Shown: positions 11,301-24,242 of the stretch, one piece after another
Position numbering within the stretch: the first letter of the stretch is position 1
Layout of the letters: every line of letters starts with the position of its first letter
DNA from: Brugia malayi
Taxonomy: Eukaryota; Nematoda; Chromadorea; Rhabditida; Onchocercidae
Direction: 5' to 3'
Assembly: GCF_000002995.4 (NCBI RefSeq)
Contig: NW_025062478.1
Location: 5,494,001-5,558,000, forward strand
Length of the DNA: 64,000 nucleotides
Position numbers and translations under genes: made by a program
Notes under the pieces: model-generated
What the model was told of the DNA's origin: nothing
The model's database searches: none
Seen by the model: the letters and a program-made list of their open reading frames with translations, nothing else

Positions 11301-12809
11301 AAACTTTTTTTCGGTTTTATTTTGATACGTAAAAGGTGAAAATGGAAGCACTAATTGATGCATTAATCAGAAAAAAAGGATGAAGATTTATGAGCATTTG
11401 GGGGTGAGAATATTAGCACCAATATTTTCTTGGGAGTTGTTTTGAGGCTATTGGATCTGTCTAATTTAGTGCTAAGCTATATAAAAGTATATCAATGATT
11501 GACAGCCCATGACACTCTGGTGAAATTCCATTTTTTGTTGTTGATGTTGAATGAACTAAATAATTTCATTGGAGTGTCTTTTCCTCCCTTTTAATTTCCC
11601 TCTCAAGTTGTCATCATTCCCAACTTTTTCATCTTTAAATCTGTTTACTTTAATAAGATTGAATATTAAAATATGAGGACAAAAAGTGAAAAGGTACAAA
11701 CAAAATATTTCTGTTGTCCAAAAACTTCTTCACATGCTGGATGTCAACCTAAAGCGACGACTGCTTAACATTTCACAATAGATAAAGCATATAACGAAGG
11801 CAAAGAAATTGACTGCACTGCGATATCAAAAAGGAACAAAAAGCGCTCATCAATAGTAATCAGTTAAGCGCCTTCTGTTCAATCGGTAAGATAGTTAGCA
11901 GAGAAGATTACATTATGTAGCATAAGATACAAAAGAATTTCATGCGAGGCGATGAAATGAGACATACACGTCTAATTTTCAACAATAAAACTGATTTCAT
12001 TTTAGCGTTTGGAAGTAAAAGATTTTGTTTTTGATAAATTTTACTACTCTCAATATCCATCAAACTTATGTGAGTTATTTTATCAGAACAGTATGAATAG
12101 TACGAGTGTTCTTTAGATTCTGGTACATATCACTTAGTAGAGACATCAAAAGTTTTTGGAAATGTTTCAGCATATTTTCGTAGTAACTTAAATGAATATC
12201 GGTTGAAATGATTTGAACTTGCATTATTAGCAATCAGTTCCTTTCCACCGTTTATTTTCTCTGCAGTTTTTAATAAGACAACAATCTGAATTCATTTAAA
12301 AGAACAGAAATATGAGGATAATAGCAACTGGATCGGATTCCATTCAGCTCATACTAAATTCGAAATTTTCGATACATCGATCATCGATCCTCTTTATTTT
12401 TAAAGTTTGAACTAATTTTTAAAAGTTTGACTTTCTGATTCTCACACACAAACACTGTGGATGCTTTTATTACCCTTTTTATTTTTTTTAATAACTTTAG
12501 TCTTAGGTAGAAAGCTACTCTTAACACTCTGATAAGAAATCGAAGCGGTAGAGTTGCATTTATGGAAAATGCATAAATTAGACAAAATCACTTTAACTAA
12601 CTAATTAAATTAAATAAATTATTAACTGAACTAATCTAAGATATAATCACTCAAAAAAATTCCTTTTGATAATGTTTCCAATGAAATTTTAGTTAAAAAG
12701 TTTAGAAGTTCAAAAATATTTCTATTTATACTTATAATTTTTTAATTTAACAAATAACAAATAATTTGTTTTTGTTTTTTCGATCAACAAGTGTTTTTCC
12801 TTCAATTAC
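8313..12809. other. Gene-poor intergenic DNA, 4.5 kb
   Basis: No supported gene. Notable items are a short A/T tandem array (about 8971-9030), a 55-codon open frame with exon-like composition at 9781-9948, and scattered frames of about 60-85 codons with no splice support or family resemblance. Confidence 0.55.
8971..9032. repeat. Short imperfect AAATTAGA tandem array
   Basis: The words aaattaga, aaattagat and taattagaaa repeat about five to six times within 60 bases. Simple-sequence expansion; no function inferred. Confidence 0.6.
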
Positions 12810-12820
12810 TTAATACTCAC

Positions 12821-13004
12821 ATTTTTCATTGCTATCTTTTGCAATCAGTTTTTGAATCCAAGGATGCTTCAAGATGTCCGTTAGCAGTAAACGTTTCACG
12901 AGATTCTTTTGAAGAAGGCGTGATATAAGATCTTTTGCACCATTTGGTACACTACCCAGTATTGTAAAATATCTACAATTGCTTGGAACTCTTTCCTTCC
13001 AGCA
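12821..13004 (-). pseudogene. Orphan Aurora-kinase-like C-lobe exon
   Basis: One exon with a good acceptor (AAGTTTTCAG before 13004) and a good donor (GTGAGT after 12821) encodes the end of a protein kinase C-lobe. NGAKDLISRLLQKN and ILKHPWIQKL match the Aurora A/B pattern EGA(R/K)DLISRLLKHNP...EVLEHPWI. The Aurora word FTFPDFV is changed to FTILGSV, and the Pro of NPxxR is Leu (KNLVKR). No HRD, DFG or glycine-loop exon was found between here and the next gene on this strand (16.2 kb), nor any tail exon downstream. The likeliest reading is a fragment of a duplicated Aurora gene; a gene with distant exons is possible but less likely. If not spliced, the frame stops at 12810-12812. Confidence 0.6.
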
Positions 13005-13007
13005 CTG

Positions 13008-14517
13008 AAAACTTATAATGATTTAACTTACAATATTATTTGAGTAAAATATTACTATCCAGCACCTATTCCACATGCTGATGAGCCTCACTATATTTGA
13101 AGAATGTATAAATTAGCATGTTAATAGATAAATCGATCAGCTGATTAATTCCATGAAACTTGTATATGCAACTTTGCCGAGCTTATCAATCATATGACAC
13201 GTGTTGAGACTAATTTAAGGCCAGATATGTTAATAAATAAGCATTTCTTGCATAAAAGTTAAAGAATTAAGTGGATTTCGATAATTTATTTGTATTCCAC
13301 TTTGTTTTCTTTCTAAGCTATACGGATAAACTACACTGTTATGGTACCAAAATATCAGGTTGCTTGGAAGGTAGCTTTCATCCCCAACACGCAAAAACTA
13401 ATTGGAAGAAGTCAGTAGATTTTTCTCTTGTTGAATATTTTCACAGGGTTTAGCTTGATTATTCTGTCATTCAATTACTTGCTAAATTTTGGTGCTATCG
13501 CAGAAGGTTTGCTTAGTATGATTCATTTCATTATTTGCTATCTAACACTCTCTTAATTTATTTTCATAAAATCAAACAAAAATAATGGAACTGATAATGG
13601 CATTGAAAAACTCAACTGATAAAAAGATTTTATTTGAGATGAGTTCAATAACCAGACAATGACTGAGCATGTATCATAGGTTTTTTTCGATGATAACTTA
13701 AAGTCATTATTAACTCAGCGGCACATCTTTGTGCAAATGGGGTGATCCTATCTAGAAGAAAAAAAATTAATCTTTGCTCTGTATAATCTTCAAGGTTATG
13801 AAACCACCTAGTTTCTTCACTTTGAATACTGAAATGTCGGTGTATTAAATTAATGGTCGTTTTTTATGAAGGTGATACTAATTATCACGCATCACTTTGT
13901 CAAATTTCAGTAGTTCAAAGACGAAAACGGTTGTAGAGATAAAAGCGCTTGACAAAAACAATATCTAAATTCAAGAATTTCTCACTTTATTTTCATGCAG
14001 TTTCTGAGGTTAACTTTGTTGTTTTCAATGGTTTTTTGTGAAACTGAGACAAAAGAACTAGGAAAATATTATTCAGAAATACGGTTTCATATTCGACGTG
14101 TGCGTCAGTATCAGAAGATTTGGTTCATTTAATTGCTGTTAGCATAAAATATGTCATTGTAGATAGTAGTGAATTAAATTAAAACAATATATCATTAAAT
14201 CACTGAGGTACATAAAGGTAACAAGTAAGGTAAATGATATATGTCAACGAACAAATTACGGGAACATATAACACCTTAAATAACAATAGATGAAAGCCAA
14301 CAAAAACATCGCATCCAAGTTTATTAGTGCATTGGAAATTCCGATGTGGACAGTTTATAAACTAAAAGCCCTTTATTTAGAATTTTTGATAAGCAGGTTA
14401 AATTATATCGGATTGTTGGCCTATTTACAGGATGAAGTTAAATAGAAATACCAAATTTTTGAATTAATAATATTTTAAGCATATTGAGATTCTGGATTGT
14501 GGATCTAATTCTGGCAT
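13008..14517. other. Intergenic, no gene seen
   Basis: AT-rich DNA upstream of the Aurora-like exon and downstream of the Cys/Pro/Gln-rich gene. I searched the minus strand for missing kinase exons and found none. One plus-strand frame (13271-13453) has no supporting feature. Confidence 0.5.
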
Positions 14518-16212
14518 TTACGCCAATTGACTTCTGCGCATCTTCAAAAATGCTTTGGTTTTCTTTTCATAGTCACTTTTTGTTGGTGATAAGTTGTACT
14601 CGGTTCCAGCAATACCTGCGGTAACAGCTACGGGAGTGTCCGATTGTTGTGGCCCAAACATATACTGTCCCGTACCAGGAACTGGTAGCTGCGGAGGTAG
14701 TGCGCCAAATTTATTCTCATTCTGTCCACTCTGTTGTGGAAGACTGTATGCGGATGAATAATCACCGAAGTTGCCATTTCCAACGCCATACGGACCGGTT
14801 GCATAACCACTAGAAACACCGGCAGCCGGTTGTTCAAGTTGATTTACGTTGAAACCATAAGCTCCCACATTTTGATACTATAAAAATTGCATTTAATACG
14901 AAATACGTTGCAACTATTATTATTCCAATTTAATACAGTGTAACTATTATTATCTCAATTTAATATATAATTATATTTAATTATTATTAAAAAATCATTA
15001 TTATCAAATCTACTACTTTATATTCTAACAACGTTTCTATTATTAATGCTCACCCAGTAAAAGTACAAAATGACAAAATAACATTGCTATGAAGAACACC
15101 AGGAGTTACTTATGCTAAAATCATGATTGCTTCTTTTTACCCATTTTTATTACCACCACCATCTCCAATCTAACTAATAGTAAATAACAGTATCAAAAAA
15201 CTGTTTTCAATATGTCACATTATTTTCGGAATAAAATACAAATGGAAAAGACTGGCGATGTCTGCGATGTGACCCAACCGAAGCTCCAGGATGCAGTAGG
15301 CTAAATATGATTTTATAAGTATCTGTTTCGCAAATTGGACAGCAGCTATTTTTTGTAAATTACCTCACTCCAAGCAATTATGACTATCATCTAATTAATA
15401 ATAAAATTTTTATTTTCTGCTGCGCAAGTTATATTAACTTTTCAATTCCTTCAGTAACAAAAATTAAAAAAATGAAAACTTTTAAAGAATTAAAAACTCA
15501 CTGATGATTGTTGTTGACTTGAAGTGCTTGGTAGTGTTTTATATGAGTACGGTTGTTGAAAGTAACCATTTCCGACCATTTGCTGTCGTATGTTACTGCT
15601 ATCAGGTGTCGCATAAGCACCACCAATAGGATATGCAGATTGTGGAGGTGGCAGGGACGGCAATTGCGGGTGCAAAGGGAATCCACAAGGGCATTCACAG
15701 GTAGGTAATTTAGGAAAACATGGTGCCCTAAATTGCAAAATATTAATCACAACAATTGAGCAATCATTGAGCATTTCTGAGAATTACTTTTTTCTCCGGT
15801 CACAATTATTTTTCAAATCAAAATTGATTCAAAAATTCATTTTTTTCCAAATCCTTATAACATGCTACAAAAAAAGTTAATTCGAGCATTCGGATAAAGG
15901 TACTTACAAATTTAATAGCTTTCCAGAGAGAGAAAGAAGAAGAAAGATAAACGCAATAGCTTTCACTATTTTAAATCTGTTAAAATTCCAACAAACTTTG
16001 GGAAGTATCTATTTCTAAGTTTTATCATTGTAGAAAAAGTAACGAGTAGTAAACAAATGATAGTGTCGAAAAAATGAAAGAAAAAAAGAAACTAACATGC
16101 AACATCCAAATGCATTTGGGCCTCCAGCTAATGCATGACCATTGGAATTTGGAAGGATTATTATCATACATATGATAGTAGCTAAAGCCAAAGAAGTTGA
16201 ACAGAACCACAT
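14518..16212 (-). CDS. Secreted Cys/Pro/Gln/Tyr-rich protein, nematode-type unknown
   Basis: Three exons splice in phase: 16212-16097, 15727-15502 and 14877-14518 (702 bases with stop, 233 residues). A signal peptide (MWFCSTSLALATIICMIIIL) is followed by GGPNAFGCC and a short Cys/Pro module (CFPKLPTCECPCGFPLHPQ), then a proline stretch and a long Gln/Tyr/Gly/Ser-rich region that looks disordered. The protein ends in a charged segment, DYEKKTKAFLKMRRSQLA. No known family was recognised. The Cys-then-Pro layout resembles the protein at 7582-8312, so the two may be distant relatives or simply share a matrix-protein style. A TATA-like ATTTATATAA complement lies about 90 bases before the ATG. Confidence 0.78.
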
Positions 16213-16300
16213 GGTTTAAATGAAAAGAAGATAATCGAAAATGATGACAATGGTTAAAGAAGCTGACCAAAAGTTGATCGTTTTTTCTTAACTAACTATT

Positions 16301-16310
16301 TTATATAAAT
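16301..16310 (-). promoter_or_regulatory. TATA-like box of the Cys/Pro/Gln-rich gene
   Basis: On the minus strand the sequence reads TTTATATAAAATAG, about 90 bases before the ATG at 16212. Spacing is close to that at 7474/7582. Confidence 0.45.
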
Positions 16311-18913
16311 TTACGATTGCATTTGAAATATAAAACTGGATTGCAGGCGAGTAGTAGGCCAAGGTCATCGGAGGGTCCGTCCATATTTCCTTTTTGATTT
16401 CTTTTTGCTTTTCTGCTCCTACTGCTAGCAAAAAAAAAAAAAAAAAGGGAATTATAAAACTTTATTATCACAAAAATTAAAATCCTAAATGTATGTACTG
16501 GAAATGCAAGAAATTTTCCAAAAAGTATGCGCTCGTCTTGGATGATTAATTAATTACTTACACAAAGACTTAAAAATAAGTTTAGAAGCCATTAAAGAAT
16601 TCTGTTTTCCTTCTCCTTGAAAATAGACCATTATTTATTTGTAATGATTCCTGATAATTTTGATGTTTGTGACACTTTTAAAACTTGATGCAAACGATAT
16701 AAAAATATTATTTCTTATTTTCCGGCTTTTTATTAATTAGAGGAATTCAAAGTTGTAATTTCAGACAATTTCTTTCTGAATAGAGAACAGTATAGTTAAA
16801 AATAAGCAGTTATTCTAATTGAAGTCACACCAACCATCGCCTGTTACTAGTTTCAAAAAAAAAAAATCAATTCATTACTTTTTTTTTTCAAAACTCAAAA
16901 TACGAACTGCATTGAAATAAATGTGATAAATAGATTTATCACTGAGGTGATGTACTTTCTGATATGGAAAAAGAAAAACAACAAACGAACTTGAAAAAAA
17001 ATGCTTGCCGAATTTTCAAAGAATTTGTTACTAAAAACCATTTTTGATTTGAAGTATTTGATTTGTTATTTATCCTAGCATTGAATTTCGGGTACTATAA
17101 TTAGAATGTATGCCTTTACGGTTTCCATATCGAAGCTATGAGAACCAATTTCCAGCTTCAACTTTATAACTTCATTTAAACTCTGCCTATTACTCTTTAT
17201 CCAGTTCAGTTTTCTCATCCTTACCTTGGTAACTGTTGTGAAATGATTGAATAATAAACAGCTGGAAGAATAAAATCATATTTTTTCCTTACAATACTTT
17301 GATATCATCCAGTAAATTTGAAGTATATCTATGCTTCAAAACTACGATTTCAAAATGACAGTATAATATTTCAATTAAGATTTGATGAAAACAGATGAAA
17401 AGTACTATGTTCCATATTCTCTGAAACAAAAACTCCATGAACATTAGCAATAATTTTTTCCATTGTTAATGATTTTCTTGTTAATGATGATTACAACTCT
17501 TTTCATCTTATAATTTGTTTATGAAATAATATCAAAATTTGAAGTGGTCTTTGTTCTCAGTAATTCATGTCAGCAAGCAAAAGAAAATCGGAAATCATTC
17601 TTTAGCTTTATTTTCAAATTTTTTCTCACTAAAAAATGAATTTAAATTAATGCCTCAAACAAAGTACAAAACTCAAAAAAACAGTTTACTTTTTTAAACC
17701 ACAATGGAAATATGTTTGTAGCTACACGATTACTAAACAAAACATTGGATGCTCCCATATATTGAAAGTATTGAAGGTGCCGGGAGGTAAAGTATCAAAG
17801 GTGTCGGAGAAAAATTGACAAGCCATCATATGAGTTCTTTTTCTTTCTTCACGTTATTTCAGTATCATTTTTATTCTACATTTAGTTAAAGGTATGTTTA
17901 GAAATAACAAAGCAGTCAAAATAAAGCATGTTCCGACATTTTATTAATAATGATTGATAAAAGCCATAAATTAGACCCATCTGAATTAAAATTAACTTGA
18001 ACAAATTAAACAACATTATGAATTACTTGTTTTTTTTAAAAAAAACAACTTCCCGAATTCCGCACTTTGAAATTACAATACGTGGAAATATATTAGTATC
18101 TTGAATTAAAAATGTAAAAAATAAAAGACTTAAATTCAAAACTAATTTTATGCCATTTGAAATATTTGGAACTGAATGACCTTCCACGAATATGTCTCCT
18201 TCCTCTGCTACTCTATGAGAGTGTTATCAATTATATCATTTCTTCCTTGAATTATATTAATGACTGTTAAATCTTGACTGTTTACTATTTACTTCTGCTA
18301 ATATTTACTTACAAAATTCCACTACTTTTCTTGCTCATTACATAACAAACTTGCTAAACTCTTTCGCACAAATTCCGGAAACTGTCGGCTTACAATACTT
18401 GGCGACTATATAGCTATGCTTTCGATTCATATCACAGAATCCATCGAACTTGAAAATTTCAGTTATTGTGTAAAGTTCAACTGTAATTAGTTTTCAAAGC
18501 CGAACGTCTTTTTTCTTACAACGTGGAATCAAGTACTGTAATGTTTTTATTAAGTGGAATTAAGTACTACCACTAGAAAATGCTTTCAATCATATACTCC
18601 CATTTTTCCTTACAAATACCTGTAAACCTGTTTTAAAAAGATGTTCCTTGAAACAACATTTAAAATTACTTTATGAAAATATTTAGGTTTTTCTCCAAAT
18701 GTTGATATTTTTCATAAATGTCCTGTGCATTAAAATTTTAATGTGTATCTTGTAAAGTACTGAAGGAATGTCCTTATATGGAATTAATTGCGACAGGAAT
18801 TAAAATAACTAGTAAGTACCAAAATTTGTTAATGCAGGGATTTGGGGTTTGTTGCACTGATATGTTTATTTCAAAAATTCAACCTTTTCCGAATTTTAAT
18901 TTAACGGATGTGT

Positions 18914-18920
18914 CTTTTCA
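18914..18920 (+). promoter_or_regulatory. Probable spliced-leader acceptor of the Tyr-rich gene
   Basis: CTTTTCAG ends about 30 bases before the ATG at 18950 and has no coding exon or donor upstream. Confidence 0.45.
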
Positions 18921-18949
18921 GAAAGTCAGCAGTATCTAACAGTGATATA

Positions 18950-20547
18950 ATGAATCTTATTCCTGCTCTGTTTCTGATACTGATGCTGCCATTTATTGTG
19001 AATTCGTATTATTTTTATCCTTTTTACGGATATTATTATCCTGTTTATCCTGTTTATTTTTCTTTCGGATTCTATTCTCCTATGTTCAATAGGCAAGTTC
19101 ATTCCTTTTTAATTTTCAATAAAAATTTGCATCTAAATTAACTGAGTTTTATTTGAATACTTTATTTCATCTATTTCCTTCATTCGAAAATATGAAGTTA
19201 ATTTATGATAAACAAAATATGAAATTGATTTATGATAAATTTACTTTCACAAAAAGTATGAAAATGTTTTATGATAAACCTGAATTGATGATCTAACAGA
19301 TAGCATTTTCCGATTGGTTTTCTTTCACTGTGCTTATCTTTTTGATTTATGATATAAAATTGTGCTGAAAGAACCAATAGGTTCTTCTTCTCACCAAATC
19401 ACAAAAGGAACCAATTTTTGTGGTTTGTCACCATTCCTTCAACTGAGAGACTTGACCGCTGGTCGCCTAAGTGCTCCATGGCCAAAGATACCAAAAACCA
19501 CAAATTGAATTATCGGCAGGAGCACTACCAATCTTTGCTTCACCAAGGAATCTACGCCTCTCAATTTTGATGAGTACTGTAAGCTTTGTCACTGATATCA
19601 TCGAGGGAAGCATCAGGTTCATCAAGCACTTTACCTCTTCCTTCCTTTCCTCTATTAGAGGAAAGGTGTCTACATTAATCTATGATTAGAAAGAATGATT
19701 AACATTAGCTTCTTGTAGCACTGAAAAAGTTTCAAGTAAATTTCAAGGAGTTTTATCGTCTTGATATTAAAGCACCAAAATTTAAATTGTAATGAAAGTG
19801 AGTCATAAATAACAAATATAAGCCCCATACAAAACCAATTGCTCGATTAATTCCATCGATAAAAATATAATAATCGAAGGAATCAATTTCCATAAAATAA
19901 TTGAAGCTAATTCTATTCACAAAAATTATGATAATAAAACTAATCTTATTTACCCAACATCTATAAAGAAAATAAAACTTTGAGTGCTCTTTCTCTTTGA
20001 TCGAGCCACCAAAATGATTATAGATCAAGGATCAAGTGTATCTCATGAATGAATCTTGCAATGTCTTTAAGTCACACACACACACTCACGCACGCACACG
20101 TCATATGCTTCGTTTTACGTTGCCCTAAGAAAACGGTATACCGATGTGCGCCCCACGATCTAATTTTTCTGTTCTTCTACCAAATTCATTCGAGCAAATC
20201 TATTTAGACTGGTTGGGCATAATTTCTGCTCCCTTCTTTTATCACTGGTATCGTCATTAAAATTGTGTTCTTGGAATTCTAATTCCTGAGTATGTTGTTG
20301 TATTAATGTTAATAAAACAATTACCCAAGTTTGAGATACCAAAAAAAAAGAACCAGAGAGGCAGAATTAGCCCTTCCACTTTTTGTTGATATCAGAAATT
20401 GTCGACAAAGACTATTAGGTAATAATTCGGTCTAATGCACACCTCATCATCCAGTTATCAATTTTCAGAATGTCAACCGGATTTCAACGTGGTGCTGAAA
20501 TAGGTGCTGCTATTGGTGGTCTGATAGGAAGTTTCACAGGAAAGTAA
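18950..20547 (+). CDS. Secreted Tyr-rich peptide with Gly-rich tail, GC-AG intron
   Basis: Exon 1 (18950-19092) encodes a signal peptide (MNLIPALFLILMLPFIVNS) and an aromatic stretch with YYPVYPVYF. Exon 2 (20469-20547) follows ATTTTCAG and encodes STGFQRGAEIGAAIGGLIGS then a stop, a glycine-zipper-like tail. The two halves join in frame only if the intron begins AG/GCAAGT, a GC donor, and ends at the TTTTCAG; the junction completes an Arg codon. The predicted product is 73 residues. Function unknown; cuticle, eggshell or antimicrobial-like roles are guesses. Without the splice, exon 1 reads through to a stop at about 19139-19141, giving an alternative short protein. Confidence 0.62.
19190..19282. 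repeat. Three imperfect copies of a 27-40-bp unit in an intron
   Basis: The pattern atgaa(g/a)tt(a/g)atttatgataaa recurs at about 19192, 19219 and 19258 with different spacers. It lies inside the intron of the Tyr-rich gene. Confidence 0.55.
20319..20335 (+). other. 17-base exact match to the 3' part of nematode SL1
   Basis: AATTACCCAAGTTTGAG equals bases 6-22 of the canonical nematode SL1 leader. The first five SL1 bases and the downstream SL RNA donor/Sm region are not present: GAG is followed by ATACC, not GTAA. It is therefore not a working SL RNA gene. It could be the leader end of an old retrocopied mRNA, a decayed SL RNA fragment or chance. It lies in the intron of the Tyr-rich gene, 133 bases before exon 2. 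Confidence 0.5.
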
Positions 20548-21448
20548 TACTAATAAAAAGACCAGTTCTAGAAAACTTCAATTATGATTTTCGCTCTATT
20601 CGTTTAATACCGAATAAAATGTACTAATTGACAAGTCATTTCTTCTATATTCCTCGGACACCGAATACAAATTCAACTTGATCGAATTATATGAACTCTT
20701 CAGAACATCATCAGCTCCATATTGAGTCCCATCTGAACAATCCCTTCCATACTATCATCAAAACTAAATAAGGACTTTTGTGCAATCCACCAAAATCATT
20801 GAATTCAGTATTTCTTTAGAAAAACCCATCTCACTGTAACTTTCTGGTTGTGCAGGTAAAAACGATTGGAATGAGTTATCAGAAATGATTAAATAAGAAC
20901 ACGATAAAAGCAATGAGTAATGGGCTATTCACAACTTTATGATAAAGTCAAACGCATGCCCAAATATGGTAAGTATATTAAGAATATTAATTTCCATAAA
21001 TAATTTCACCACTACCCATTTTAATCGTCTTTATATGCATATCACAACTGCTGCAATAAGAATATCAGTGCAAACCTTAAGCTTCGCTATTTTTTTTTTC
21101 AATAATATATATATGCACTTTATACATCTCACCTAGCATTTCTTCTTTTCTTAAAAAACTAACAATACATCTCGAATGCAAGCTTCCCAAACAGCAAACA
21201 TGACTATTATGCAAATGTCTCCGCTAGTTCATATTGAAAAACAGATGAAATTTATTGATATCAAAAAGCGCAAATTAGAATAAAGTTATTATCAAAGCTT
21301 TAACAATGATGGAAATTTGTTTTTTTACCACTTCTTTTCTCATCGAATAGGAAATGTCAATATAAAGAGGTGTTTGATAACCATAAAGATCCTACTTCGA
21401 TTAATATAACGGTAATAATGCACAAACAAAAGCACAACATCAAGCTTC
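20548..21448. other. Convergent intergenic region
   Basis: Between the 3' ends of the Tyr-rich gene (+) and Rpt2 (-). An AATAAA near 20612 suits the Tyr-rich transcript. No further gene seen. Confidence 0.5.
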
Positions 21449-24228
<2,780 letters not shown>

Positions 24229-24230
24229 CT

Positions 24231-24242
24231 CTGAATGAATTT
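24231..24242 (-). promoter_or_regulatory. Probable spliced-leader acceptor of rpt-2
   Basis: ATTCATTCAG followed by two bases and the ATG. No upstream exon is visible. Confidence 0.5.

Larger units (their letters stand above)
16213..18949. other. Intergenic, 2.7 kb, no gene seen
   Basis: Lies between divergent secreted-protein genes. AT-rich with homopolymers (A18 near 16430). No exon with splice support was found. Confidence 0.55.
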
